Of a stretch of DNA of 64,000 bases, positions 26,155 to 34,960 are shown piece after piece. Each line of letters begins with the position of its first letter. The first letter of the stretch is position 1. This DNA is from Thiodiazotropha sp040506705 (lineage in GTDB: Bacteria; Pseudomonadota; Gammaproteobacteria; Chromatiales; Chromatiaceae): NCBI GenBank assembly GCA_040506705.1, contig JBEVWG010000002.1:124001-188000 (forward strand), written 5' to 3'. Both the position numbers and the translations under genes were made by a program. Below the pieces are notes generated by a model. The model did not search any database and had not been told where the DNA came from. It was given only the letters and a program-made list of their open reading frames with translations.

Positions 26155-26772
26155 TTACCGACTGAGCCCCTGAATGTACTGAGCAACCTCAGCAATCTCA
26201 GCATCAGTCATTCGTTCTACAACACCTTGCATCATTTTGCTGGTGTCATTGGTTCGGTTACCAGAACGAAAATCCTTCAATGATTTCTCTATGTAGGCGG
26301 CGTGCTGGCCAGCAATGGCAGGGAAGTTTGCTTGTGGGTTGCCTGCACCAGAGGGGCCATGGCAAGCCATACAGGCAGCGACACCAGTTTTAGCGTTACC
26401 CGCCCTGTAGAGGCGCTCACCTGCTTCGACCTTATCAGCAGCTGCAACGCCACCTTTGACTGTCTGGCTGGAGAAATAGGCGGCCAGATCGGCAATACCC
26501 TGATCGGTCAGTGGCGCAGCCATTGGCGACATCATCGGATCGCTACGTTTAGGGTCTTTCGCTTTGAAATCCCTGAGCTGCTTCTCAATATATTGGGGGT
26601 GTTGCCCAGCAAGCTTTGGCCATACCGGGTTGATGGGACTGTTACCCTCTGCGCCGTGACAACCGGCACAGACAGCGGAGTTCTTTTTACCCTCTTCTGC
26701 ATTGCCGGCGGCATTAGCCAGGCCAACACTGAAAGATAGGGCTAGGGTTGCGGTTACGAGCCATTTATTCAT
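26155..26772 (-). CDS. Dihaem cytochrome c4
   Basis: 205 aa from the ATG at 26772, preceded by AGGA at good spacing; an upstream extension is not supported. Signal peptide to ~residue 21 (LANA). Two homologous class I haem domains bind haem at CAGCH and CMACH, with distal Met ligands in the MMSPMAAPLTDQ and SKMMQGVVERMTD segments. Cytochromes c4 carry electrons in the periplasm from the bc1 complex to terminal oxidases. It is a single-gene unit with its own terminator. Confidence 0.93.
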   Translation of the reverse strand: MNKWLVTATLALSFSVGLANAAGNAEEGKKNSAVCAGCHGAEGNSPINPVWPKLAGQHPQYIEKQLRDFKAKDPKRSDPMMSPMAAPLTDQGIADLAAYFSSQTVKGGVAAADKVEAGERLYRAGNAKTGVAACMACHGPSGAGNPQANFPAIAGQHAAYIEKSLKDFRSGNRTNDTSKMMQGVVERMTDAEIAEVAQYIQGLSR

Positions 26773-27184
26773 TATCAATCCTGCTCTGAAATTATGCTGG
26801 ATAGGTTGAAATCCTGAGCCTCCCAGCAATTGACCAGACCACAGTCTGAGCGCTGTAAAGACCCTAAAAAAGCTGCGGAACTATACCAGAATTTCCTAAT
26901 AAAGGTCAAAATGGATCTTCTGCGAGCTTTAAAACGACATTTTCTGATTCGACTCAGCCCCACCTGAGTGGTTCATAAATCGCTTTTGCAAAAAACCCTC
27001 AGATTTCTATCTAAATCCAAGGAGCGTCTAAGTTAAGACTAAGCGGAACAGCTTGTCGATTCAATGACACTGATTTCTGGTAGCTGCTAGTGTGGCAAGT
27101 TCGGTAACCCTCAGCCGGTCAATAGAGACTGGGTGAAATAATCAGGTTAGACTCAACACAGAATTCCAGTTCAGGCCTGCCATC
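26773..27184. other. Gene-free spacer
   Basis: Divergent region between cytochrome c4 and the small conserved gene. Apart from the ribosome site of the cytochrome I see no recognisable promoter, hairpin or repeat except the GGTAACCCTCAG string near 27098. Confidence 0.45.
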
Positions 27185-27415
27185 ATGCAAAAAGATCCGG
27201 ATCAGTCGATTGTGCGCACCAGCTATGCGGTGATCTATACCCCCAGCCAGCGTAGAGACCGCTTTCCCGAGAATTGCGTCACCCTGATGACATCGGCTGA
27301 AGAGGCGCTGGAAAAAGCTGCAGAAAAAGAGAATTACCACCCCGCTCAGGTGAACGGTCCTTCCCGCTCTTCTGAGGGGCTTCGCCTCTACTACCTGGTC
27401 AGCTGGCTGAGCTGA
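27185..27415 (+). CDS. Small conserved protein of unknown function
   Basis: 76 aa. The segments YAVIYTPSQRRDRFPENCVT and VNGPSRSSEGLRLYYLVSWL fit a small gammaproteobacterial hypothetical family that I recall only loosely, so the reading frame is probably real despite its size. It is charged and soluble, with no known domain. Its last 25 bases overlap the 3' end of the opposite-strand HIT-like gene. Confidence 0.65.
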   Translation: MQKDPDQSIVRTSYAVIYTPSQRRDRFPENCVTLMTSAEEALEKAAEKENYHPAQVNGPSRSSEGLRLYYLVSWLS

Positions 27416-28437
27416 AGTTTACTCAGTTCCCTGGTAATGGCATAGCCTTCCAGAGTGTCAAAATCTGAACGACTGAAGGTTGTGAATCCACCGGCGAGTT
27501 CATACCAGGCAAAGCCCCTGGTCCACGGCTCATGATCATAGCTCCCCTGTCGTTTTCTCGGTATACAGTAGAGCTTGCCTGGACGGTAGATCAAATTGTA
27601 GCTTGTCTCACTTTTGTGCAGCGCTTCGATTCGCTGCCAAGCCTGGTCTACCGACAGGTAGACTTCACAATCCAGAGGATAGTCGCGATCTCCCCCATTA
27701 TGACGCCAGTGATCCTGCATCAATGGCAGAGGCTCGGATTTAACATAAACCTGAAAATGGAGATGATTGACCGAGGCATAAGCACCGAAACTGTTATAGG
27801 CAATGCCAATATCCTGCAGCGAACCAGACATCCGTTCAGCCAGGACCCAGACATATCTGTGGTACTTAGGTGTCAGCAACTGCGGCAATCGCAAGCTCCT
27901 GTCGGGTACCAGCAGACAATGCATTGGAACAAAAGGGAATTTGTTGTAGAGGAGCTCCACCTCCACCCCGTGTAGCTCACCTATCCAAAATGCCTCTTTT
28001 CTTAGAAATGGCTTGTTGAAGTGGAAACCATCGGCATCGAAAGGGCGACTGAGCCCGGTTACTGTTTCGGTAGTCATTCTGGATGGCCGAAAAGCACGCA
28101 GATGATTGAACTGAAGCTCCCATCCATCTTCCTGGCGAAAATCTGCGGTCTGCACACCATCAAAACCGATAGCCATTAGCTTCAGAAAGACCAGACTGTC
28201 GTCAGCTGCGCCAGCCAATTCACGACCTTCGCTGAGCGTTAAACGACAATACTCTGCGTGTTGATCAAACCGGTGACGCAACTGGGTTTGCAATATCCGC
28301 TTGACCTCCTCATCGAAGCAAGCGTTGGCATGAACCAGAATATAACTGCCCAGACCCGGCTGCTGAAGCAGACGCTCCAGACCGGTGGCAAATGCTTTTT
28401 GCATGCCGGAAAATGATTCAAAGGGGGATTGGCCCAT
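27391..28437 (-). CDS. HIT/GalT-superfamily-like protein
   Basis: 348-aa cytosolic protein. ASVNHLHFQVYVKSE carries an HxHxQ motif typical of the HIT/GalT nucleotide transferase-hydrolase fold. The preceding KFPFVPMHCLLVPDR resembles the FPFxxxH segment of ATP adenylyltransferase and GDP-sugar phosphorylase relatives. Exact activity is not assignable. Its 3' end overlaps the small conserved gene on the other strand by 25 bases. Confidence 0.75.
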   Translation of the reverse strand: MGQSPFESFSGMQKAFATGLERLLQQPGLGSYILVHANACFDEEVKRILQTQLRHRFDQHAEYCRLTLSEGRELAGAADDSLVFLKLMAIGFDGVQTADFRQEDGWELQFNHLRAFRPSRMTTETVTGLSRPFDADGFHFNKPFLRKEAFWIGELHGVEVELLYNKFPFVPMHCLLVPDRSLRLPQLLTPKYHRYVWVLAERMSGSLQDIGIAYNSFGAYASVNHLHFQVYVKSEPLPLMQDHWRHNGGDRDYPLDCEVYLSVDQAWQRIEALHKSETSYNLIYRPGKLYCIPRKRQGSYDHEPWTRGFAWYELAGGFTTFSRSDFDTLEGYAITRELSKLQLSQLTR

Positions 28438-28560
28438 CGAAACGATCTCTTAGCCCTCTTGCGAGGTTGTAGCCGCCACAGGAAACCTCTGAATAGATAG
28501 TCTACCGACATCCTGCCGGTAAACTGTTCGGCCCAGACTTACCCGGAGGTTGCTTTGATT

Positions 28561-29046
28561 TCAGTGACTATGACCACTGTGATCCGAAGACTTCATCTTC
28601 ATGCGCAACTTACGCACAGGCGCATCCACCTTGAGCTGAGAACCATCATCGAAGGACAAAGTCAGAGCGATAATTTCGCCTGGGATCAGCTTCTGTTTCA
28701 AGCCAATCAACATCACATGAAGCCCACCAGGTTTCAGACTGGTCATCTCTCCTGCCGGGAGATCTATCTTTTCCACCCTACGCATCCGCATCATGCCATC
28801 TTCCATGGTATGGGTATGCAGTTCGACCACCTCAGCGGCACTACTGCTGGCGGAAACCAGGGCAACCCCTTTGTCGCTCTTGTTGTGGAGTGACATAAAG
28901 GAGGCCGAATTCGGCTGCCCTGGAGGCACAGCCCGGACATAGGGATCGTCGACCATGACCATCTCTCCGGCGGAAGCGGCTAAAACCAGTTGACTCATGA
29001 AGACCAGGCAAAACCCGATGAGTAGAGAAAAACGCTGAAAGTTCAT
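28561..29046 (-). CDS. Periplasmic copper chaperone PCu(A)C family
   Basis: About 161 aa from the ATG at 29046, with GGGAGA seven bases upstream; an upstream extension is less likely. Signal peptide to ~residue 23 (LVLAA). Copper-ligand pattern: VVELHTHTMEDGMMRM and KPGGLHVMLIGL, corresponding to the H/M-x10-M-x21-H-x-M motif. The His-rich tail DHSGHSH may add metal binding. Such chaperones deliver Cu(I) to the CuA centre of cytochrome oxidase. No SCO homologue or oxidase gene is adjacent. Confidence 0.92.
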   Translation of the reverse strand: MNFQRFSLLIGFCLVFMSQLVLAASAGEMVMVDDPYVRAVPPGQPNSASFMSLHNKSDKGVALVSASSSAAEVVELHTHTMEDGMMRMRRVEKIDLPAGEMTSLKPGGLHVMLIGLKQKLIPGEIIALTLSFDDGSQLKVDAPVRKLRMKMKSSDHSGHSH

Positions 29047-29374
29047 TACTTTCTCCCGAGAATTCAAATTAGTTAGGGGAATGGCAGTCTGGCATGGCAA
29101 CTCGTGAACACATACTCAACCACCCTTCTCTTGAGAGGCCCAATAAACCCCTTGGCGCAGGAGAATGGCATTAATCCGATAACAAAGGCAATCCCATCTG
29201 ACCAATGTTTACTAAAAATCCACCTTAAAATGTGTCAAATCACTCATTTAAGGCCATATCCCACACACACTTGCAGAGAATGAGCGCATTTTAATCAGCC
29301 ATAAAAAAAGCGCCTGCAAAATGTCAGGCGCTTTTCTACCACTCTTATACAAGTGGCGAGCTGTCAGAGCGATC
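29047..29374. other. Gene-free spacer with cytochrome terminator
   Basis: Holds only the terminator listed separately and the upstream region of the copper-chaperone gene. No further feature recognised. Confidence 0.5.
29303..29335 (-). terminator. Rho-independent terminator of the c551-type cytochrome gene
   Basis: AAAAGCGCCTG and CAGGCGCTTTT pair around an 8-base loop, with a minus-strand run of seven T. It lies 40 bases past the cytochrome stop. Confidence 0.85.
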
Positions 29375-29698
29375 TTAGAGGGTTAAAACCCACTCTACGA
29401 TTGCTTTGATATCTTCATCGCTGACATGGGCATTAGGTGGCATAGGCACAGGACCCCATACACCAGAACCACCAGCTTTAACCTTGGCTACCAACGCATC
29501 TACCGCACCGTCCTGACCTTTATATTTGGCAGCAACTTCTTTGTATGCTGGACCAACAACCTTAGTCTCAACCTGGTGGCAAGCCATGCAACCACGCTGT
29601 GTAGCAAGCGCAACAGGATCAGCTGACGCAGTAGCAACAGCACCAAGAGCAAGGAGGGAAGCGCTGGTAGACAGCAGCAATGATTTCATCTTATTCAT
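29375..29698 (-). CDS. Monohaem cytochrome c551/c8-type
   Basis: 107 aa with a signal peptide (~1-26, ending ASA). Haem site CMACH. The distal Met lies in WGPVPMPPNAHVSDEDI, and the closing helix is KAIVEWVLTL. Length and the VGPAYKEVAAKYKGQ segment fit the class I c551/c552 (c8) group of small periplasmic electron carriers. It is a single-gene transcription unit with its own terminator. The role (oxidase or nitrite reductase donor) cannot be told from sequence. Confidence 0.92.
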   Translation of the reverse strand: MNKMKSLLLSTSASLLALGAVATASADPVALATQRGCMACHQVETKVVGPAYKEVAAKYKGQDGAVDALVAKVKAGGSGVWGPVPMPPNAHVSDEDIKAIVEWVLTL

Positions 29699-29829
29699 CA
29701 GGGATTTATCCTCATGTAGTTCAGTTATTTAGGGTACACCTGCGGGGGTTAATTCAAGAGTCCTTTCCCACAAAAATGCTGGATTATACGTTAAACGGGC
29801 AGTAAATGCCTATAAACGATAATTGTCAA

Positions 29830-30291
29830 TTAAACAATTTCACAAAAGATAACTTTCTGCCCGTTCAAAAGTTCCCCAGCCAGCCCTGCAAATCTACTCC
29901 AGTTGGGTTTGACATCAGAAATAGAGAGGTGACTCCCACAATCACAATCTGAAGCGCCGAATCCAGGAATCGGCTGCCTGAGTTTTAGGTGTTCGGCAAA
30001 CAATCCAGCCCACTCATGCTCTCGCCGGCACGGGTCATGAGTGAACCATATCTCTCTCAACACCGTCTCAGCACGCAGATAATCGATATGCCAGTGGGGA
30101 CGCTGACTGACGCGCTTATGGTGTCCACATCGCGCTGCCACCCCCCCAGGGCCAAAAGCACTGCCAACATAGAGATACCAGCCTTTTGGGAATTCACAAT
30201 TGCCCAGACGCCCCACGTTGATGGCTTTCTGCCTGCTGTTTTTCAGTAGCAGAACATAGGTGCCAGGCAATTTGGGTTGCAGGCCGGTCAC
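29830..30291 (-). CDS. GIY-YIG-like DUF123 family protein
   Basis: 153 aa. PGTYVLLLKN and GWYLYVGSAFGPGGVAARCGHH form the GIY-YIG-like beta-hairpin and helix of the DUF123 family, followed by HWHIDYLR and the Cys-rich SDCDCGSHL. Some relatives are fused to nucleases, but a nuclease activity for the stand-alone form is not established. The start is a GTG with a poor ribosome site. The gene ends near the start of the cytochrome unit and follows the YqhA-like gene by 18 bases, so the two may be co-transcribed. Confidence 0.85.
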   Translation of the reverse strand: MTGLQPKLPGTYVLLLKNSRQKAINVGRLGNCEFPKGWYLYVGSAFGPGGVAARCGHHKRVSQRPHWHIDYLRAETVLREIWFTHDPCRREHEWAGLFAEHLKLRQPIPGFGASDCDCGSHLSISDVKPNWSRFAGLAGELLNGQKVIFCEIV

Positions 30292-30309
30292 CTAGTGTGG
30301 TGCGTCATA

Positions 30310-30834
30310 CTAGTGAGAGCCCTTATCCGCCATGTGCGATAGATAGAGGGCCAATCCAAGCAGGGCAATCCCCCCTGCGAACTGAAGCAGATCCAATGGG
30401 GTTGTGAACTCCATCCCCAGGGCAAATTCGAAATAGCGCACCACCAGGATCATCATCACCACCTTCGCCAGGCGGCTTTTCAGATCATCCAGACTGGTTA
30501 TCATCAACACATTGGAAGCGCTTTCGGATCCTTCAGCATGACCGATCTTACTGATAAACAGCTCATACAGACCCAGAGAGAAGATCAGTAACACCGTGGC
30601 CAGCAGATAACCATCGACAATTTCCACCACATGGGTCACCGTGGATGAACGCAGAGCAACCCGCTCTTCGCCAGTCAATGCCGGCGATGCATATGAACCC
30701 AGATGGGAAATCATGTAGACGGCGTCAATAGAGGCCATATAAAACATAGCGACAGCTGCAGCCAGGCTTGCAATCACAGCTGCCAATACGATCAGGCGGC
30801 TGTTCCAGAGTATTTTCTCAAACATTGCTTCCAC
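30310..30834 (-). CDS. YqhA/UPF0114 family membrane protein
   Basis: 174 aa with about four membrane segments (~12-33, ~70-90, ~118-137, ~147-165). LATVLLIFSLGLYELFISKI and LDDLKSRLAKVVMMILVV are the family hallmarks. Inner-membrane protein of unknown function. Directly upstream of the DUF123 gene on the same strand. Confidence 0.88.
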   Translation of the reverse strand: MEAMFEKILWNSRLIVLAAVIASLAAAVAMFYMASIDAVYMISHLGSYASPALTGEERVALRSSTVTHVVEIVDGYLLATVLLIFSLGLYELFISKIGHAEGSESASNVLMITSLDDLKSRLAKVVMMILVVRYFEFALGMEFTTPLDLLQFAGGIALLGLALYLSHMADKGSH

Positions 30835-31060
30835 GATTCAATTATTCTCAGTCTTGTTAAAAAGCGGTCAAATCATACCAGACATGGCCCGCCAACTTAA
30901 TATCACCCGCTCTCTGAGAAAAGAGCTTATCGGCGGGATTTTCTAATCATCCCAGAATCCATATCTGAGTCACGATCATCAGCTCCGAGCTAAAAAACCA
31001 TATGGCATGCTGAGCGGATAGCCATTATCATCTGCCCCTTTTCGTCAGGACCATATCAAC

Positions 31061-33940
31061 ATGCCATCTTTTCTACCGGGCCAACGCTGGATCAGCGACA
31101 CAGAATCTGAACTTGGCCTGGGGGTTGTTGCCGACTGTGAAGGACGACGTGTCAGCATCAATTTCCCCGCGATAGACGAAACCCGTGTCTACGCCATAGA
31201 AGGAGCGCCCTTGACTCGGGTAGCCTTCGCCACCGGTGATGAGATTCAAAGCCGGGAAGGGTGGCAGATGCAGGTTCGTGAAACCCAGCTCAACGACGGA
31301 CTGATCACCTATCTGGGAGAAAAAACCGACGGCAGCCAGGCTCGTTTGGAAGAGATAGATCTGGACGATACACTACGCATTGATCAGCCCAAACAGCGCC
31401 TGCTCACCGGCCAGATCGATCCACCGCACTGGTTCAATCTTCGACAGCTTACCCTTAAACAGATTGGGGAGCGGCAACAATCATCACTGCTCGGTCTGGT
31501 GGGCCCCCGTATTGACCTGATACCCCATCAACTCTATATCGCTCATGAAGTGGCAAGTCGTCCCACCCCGAGAGTTCTGCTTGCTGATGAGGTTGGCCTC
31601 GGTAAGACGATCGAGGCCTGCCTGATACTCCATCAGCAGCTGCTGACAGGCCGTGCCAGCAGGGCGCTGATTCTTGTACCCGACCCTCTTGTACACCAGT
31701 GGCTGGTGGAGCTTCTGCGACGCTTCAACCTCAAATTCCGCATTCTCGACGAAGAGACCTGCCAAGCCATCCAGGACTCAGGCCAGGGGGACAACCCTTT
31801 TCACTCAGAGCAACTGGTACTCTGCAGCCTGAACCTGTTTCATCATAACCCCGACCGTCTCAGCCAGGCGCTGAATGGCGAGTGGGATCTGTTGATCGTG
31901 GATGAGGCCCATCATCTGACCTGGTCAGAGGAGGATCCAAGCGCCGAGTACCTACTGGTAGAGGCGCTCTCCCTGAGAACTCCAGGCGTATTGTTACTCA
32001 CTGCCACGCCAGAACAGCTCGGCCAGGCCGGTCACTTCGCCAGGTTGAGACTGCTCGACCCCGACCGCTACTATGACCTGCAGAGTTTTTTACAAGAGGA
32101 GCGCCACTATCAACCTGTCGCCGAAGCGGTCGAGCACTTGCTGCGAAAGGAGCCCCTCCCTGAGCAGGCAACCCAGGCGCTGCTGAGCAAACTGGATGAG
32201 ACCGAGAGCACTCCTCTGCTCAATCTGCTGAATGATCCTGGCAGTAGTGAGCACGAATGCAGTGAAGCCAGGGAGACATTGATCAATATGCTGCTCGACC
32301 GGCATGGCACAGGCCGAGTGCTGTTCCGCAATACCCGGGCACGCATCAGCGGCTTCCCTGAACGCGAGTTGTTAGCGACGCCGCTGCCACTTCCAGAGTC
32401 CTATGCAGATCTGCTGGAGAGCTCTGATATAGAGTCTGCTGAGTTACGTTTGACACCTGAGCGGATCTTTAGCGAGCAGGGGCACAAAACCTGGTGGCAG
32501 GATGACCCCCGCGTGCCCTGGTTGATCGAACTGTTACGACAACACCCTGAGACTAAGTTTTTACTGATCTGCACCCATGGGGAGACAGCCGTAGAGTTGC
32601 AGGAAGCGGTTCGCACTCAATCCGGTATCTCTGCCGGACTGTTCCATCAGGAGATGAGCATCGTTGAACGCGACAGGGCTGCCGCCTGGTTTGCTGACCC
32701 GGAAGGCACACGTCTTTTGATCAGCTCAGAGATCGGCAGTGAAGGCCGCAATTTTCAATTCGCTCACCACCTGATTCTGTTCGATCTGCCCCTTGACCCA
32801 GACCTATTGGAACAACGTATTGGCCGACTTGACCGAATCGGTCAAAAGCAGACGGTAAAGATACATCAACCCTATCTCGACCCAGGCCCACAGTCGGTCA
32901 TACTGCACTGGTACCGGGATGGTTTAGATGCCTTCAATCACCACGTACCAGGTGCCCAGCAGATCAGTGAGCAACTCAGCTCAGAACTTTGGCAGCTGAT
33001 TGAAAATGGACAGGATAACGCAGCACTGCCTCAGCTGATTGAGCAAACCCGACAACTCAAGGAGGAGATCCAGACCCGGCTACAACAGGGCCGAGACCAT
33101 CTACTTGAGCTGGGCGCCTGTAGAGAACCTGTGGCCAGCCAGGTGGTGGAGCAGCTCAAACAGCAAGACAGTTCCAAAGCCCTGACTGATTATCTAAGCC
33201 GTCTTTTTGACAGCTACAACATCGAAACCGAGGAGCTGGGCAAAGCCGGGCTCATCCTGCGTCCGGGAGAGCAGGTAGTCGCCGGTTCCCTACCTGGTCT
33301 GCCGGCAGATGGATTGACAGTAACATTCAGTCGACAGGATGCACTGAGCCACGAAGAGCGGCAATTCCTGACCTGGGAACACCCACTGGTACGGGGAGCC
33401 ATGGAACAGGTCATAGGCATACAGACTGGTAACAGTAGCGTTATTGCCTGTGGTCACCCTAAACTGAAAAAGGGGCAGCTGCTGCTGGAGTGCCTCTTCG
33501 TTCTAGAGTGCCCTGCCCCACGAAAACTGCAGATTGGCCGTTTTCTACCACCAACCCTGAAGCGTATTTTCATAGATGCAAAAGGGACTCGATACGATCA
33601 TCTGATCGACTGTGACAGCCTCTTGGAACATGCCCAGGATCTGGATCGACAAAGCCTTTTACCCGTTATCAACAGTTACCGGCAAGCGATCAGAGCTCTG
33701 ATATCACGCGCTGAAGAGGTTGCACAACAGCAGATCGAAAAGACAGTCAAGCAAGCCTCAGCGGAAATGATGAGCCACTATACGACGGAGATCAAACGTA
33801 TGCAGGCGCTGAAAAAGCACAATCCGTCAGTCAGAAGCGAAGAGATCGATCTGCTCCAGGATCAGGGATTATCACTGCACCAGCATCTTCAATCAGCCCG
33901 CTTGCGTCTTGATGCAGTGAGGCTGGTGGTTACAGTTTGA
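31061..33940 (+). CDS. rapA: RNA polymerase-associated ATPase RapA
   Basis: 959-aa Swi2/Snf2 ATPase, close to the ~968 aa of E. coli RapA, with the full RapA layout. Tandem Tudor-like N-terminal domain starts GQRWISDTESELGLG. Helicase motif I is LADEVGLGKTIEA, DEAH motif II is IVDEAHHL, and LLLTATPEQL is motif III. The C-terminal helicase lobe has EQRIGRLDRIGQKQ (motif VI), followed by the Spacer and RapA_C domains. It recycles stalled RNA polymerase. Single gene with an ATG at 31061. Confidence 0.96.
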   Translation: MPSFLPGQRWISDTESELGLGVVADCEGRRVSINFPAIDETRVYAIEGAPLTRVAFATGDEIQSREGWQMQVRETQLNDGLITYLGEKTDGSQARLEEIDLDDTLRIDQPKQRLLTGQIDPPHWFNLRQLTLKQIGERQQSSLLGLVGPRIDLIPHQLYIAHEVASRPTPRVLLADEVGLGKTIEACLILHQQLLTGRASRALILVPDPLVHQWLVELLRRFNLKFRILDEETCQAIQDSGQGDNPFHSEQLVLCSLNLFHHNPDRLSQALNGEWDLLIVDEAHHLTWSEEDPSAEYLLVEALSLRTPGVLLLTATPEQLGQAGHFARLRLLDPDRYYDLQSFLQEERHYQPVAEAVEHLLRKEPLPEQATQALLSKLDETESTPLLNLLNDPGSSEHECSEARETLINMLLDRHGTGRVLFRNTRARISGFPERELLATPLPLPESYADLLESSDIESAELRLTPERIFSEQGHKTWWQDDPRVPWLIELLRQHPETKFLLICTHGETAVELQEAVRTQSGISAGLFHQEMSIVERDRAAAWFADPEGTRLLISSEIGSEGRNFQFAHHLILFDLPLDPDLLEQRIGRLDRIGQKQTVKIHQPYLDPGPQSVILHWYRDGLDAFNHHVPGAQQISEQLSSELWQLIENGQDNAALPQLIEQTRQLKEEIQTRLQQGRDHLLELGACREPVASQVVEQLKQQDSSKALTDYLSRLFDSYNIETEELGKAGLILRPGEQVVAGSLPGLPADGLTVTFSRQDALSHEERQFLTWEHPLVRGAMEQVIGIQTGNSSVIACGHPKLKKGQLLLECLFVLECPAPRKLQIGRFLPPTLKRIFIDAKGTRYDHLIDCDSLLEHAQDLDRQSLLPVINSYRQAIRALISRAEEVAQQQIEKTVKQASAEMMSHYTTEIKRMQALKKHNPSVRSEEIDLLQDQGLSLHQHLQSARLRLDAVRLVVTV

Positions 33941-34699
33941 ATAGAAATTCTTTAGATGTTGAATTAGAAAAGGAGCGGCGGTGACGTACTGTACGATTCA
34001 ACATTACTTTTGGTGGGGCATGGCCCCACCCTACCCCAAATCGGAATAAAGTCGAGTGTAGGGTGCGGCCCTGCCGCACCATGCCCAACTGAAACAAAAG
34101 CCAACTGACGAACCGCTTTACTGACACTGCGGGTAATGAACCAAGTAACTGGTTTTTTGCGAATGCATACCCTGGGTGGTGCGGCAGGCCGTAAGTACGA
34201 TTCAACATGGCTTTTGGTGGGGCATGGCCCCACCCTACCTCAAACCGGAATAAAGTCGAGTGTAGGGTGCGGCCCTGCCGCACCATGCCCAACTGAAACA
34301 AAAGCCAACTGACGAACCGCTTTACTGACACTGTGGGTAATGAACCAAGTAACTATTGTTTTGCGAATGCATACCCTGGGTGGTGCGGCAGGCCGTAAGT
34401 ACGATTCAACATGGCTTTTGGTGGGGCATGGCCCCACCCTACCCCAAACCGGAATAAATTCGAGCGCTGGGTGGGGGGACGCCCCGCTATAAGTGGTCTC
34501 GAAGCCGTGCCCATCGTCGGTAATTTTGGAGAGTCCTGAAAAGCATTTTCATACAATCTTCCACCTCTATTGCTGGTGTAAGAGCATCTCAGTTGCTCGC
34601 AGTGACTTCATCGACATTTTTGATTAGAATCGACCATTCTGATCCATAGGATTGGAAACGGATTATTTAGGATATGATCGAGAAGAGGGACGTTTTCTC
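33941..34699. other. Non-coding spacer filled by a tandem repeat
   Basis: Contains the 204-bp tandem repeat (33991-34470) and ~180 bases of unremarkable sequence after it. Open frames inside the repeat are translations of its palindromes and have no family resemblance. Confidence 0.6.
33991..34470. repeat. Dispersed palindromic repeat element, copy B (204-bp tandem array)
   Basis: Two full 204-base units (33991-34194, 34195-34398) and a ~72-base third begin with GTACGATTCAACAT. Each contains GGTGGGGCATGGCCCCACC and GGTGCGGC-type palindromes. The part after the second palindrome is the inverted counterpart of 17029-17112 in copy A. Confidence 0.85.
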
Positions 34700-34957
34700 A
34701 TGGCCAAGGAACAGAGAACAGGCTTACCGCCCGTGCCAGACGACTTTCAGCAACTGCTCAATCAATGGCAGCAAATGACCTTGCAGAAGATCGAGGGCTT
34801 TGGTTGGAAAATTAAATTTATCAGACGACCACTTTTTCAGGATGTAACGATTGTTGTCTCCAACCCTTCAGGAGACCAGATCGGTGTACTCGAGGAAAAC
34901 GGCGAGGTAGTGGTTCATCCTGTTACAGACTTCCGAGATACATCAAGCATCTCATAA
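34700..34957 (+). CDS. Small hypothetical protein
   Basis: About 85 aa from the ATG at 34700, with GAGGGA upstream; an in-frame TTG at 34652 is weaker. LPPVPDDFQQLLNQWQ precedes a beta-rich part (IKFIRRPLFQDVTIVVSN and GVLEENGEVVVHPV). No signal peptide or membrane segment. Family not recognised. Ends three bases before the convergent binding-protein gene. Confidence 0.6.
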   Translation: MAKEQRTGLPPVPDDFQQLLNQWQQMTLQKIEGFGWKIKFIRRPLFQDVTIVVSNPSGDQIGVLEENGEVVVHPVTDFRDTSSIS

Positions 34958-34960
34958 CTA

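Noticed and set aside
33991..34470. Tandem repeat resembling a CRISPR array
   Set aside because: The units are 204 bases and almost wholly identical, with no short repeat and unique spacer alternation, and no cas genes are present.
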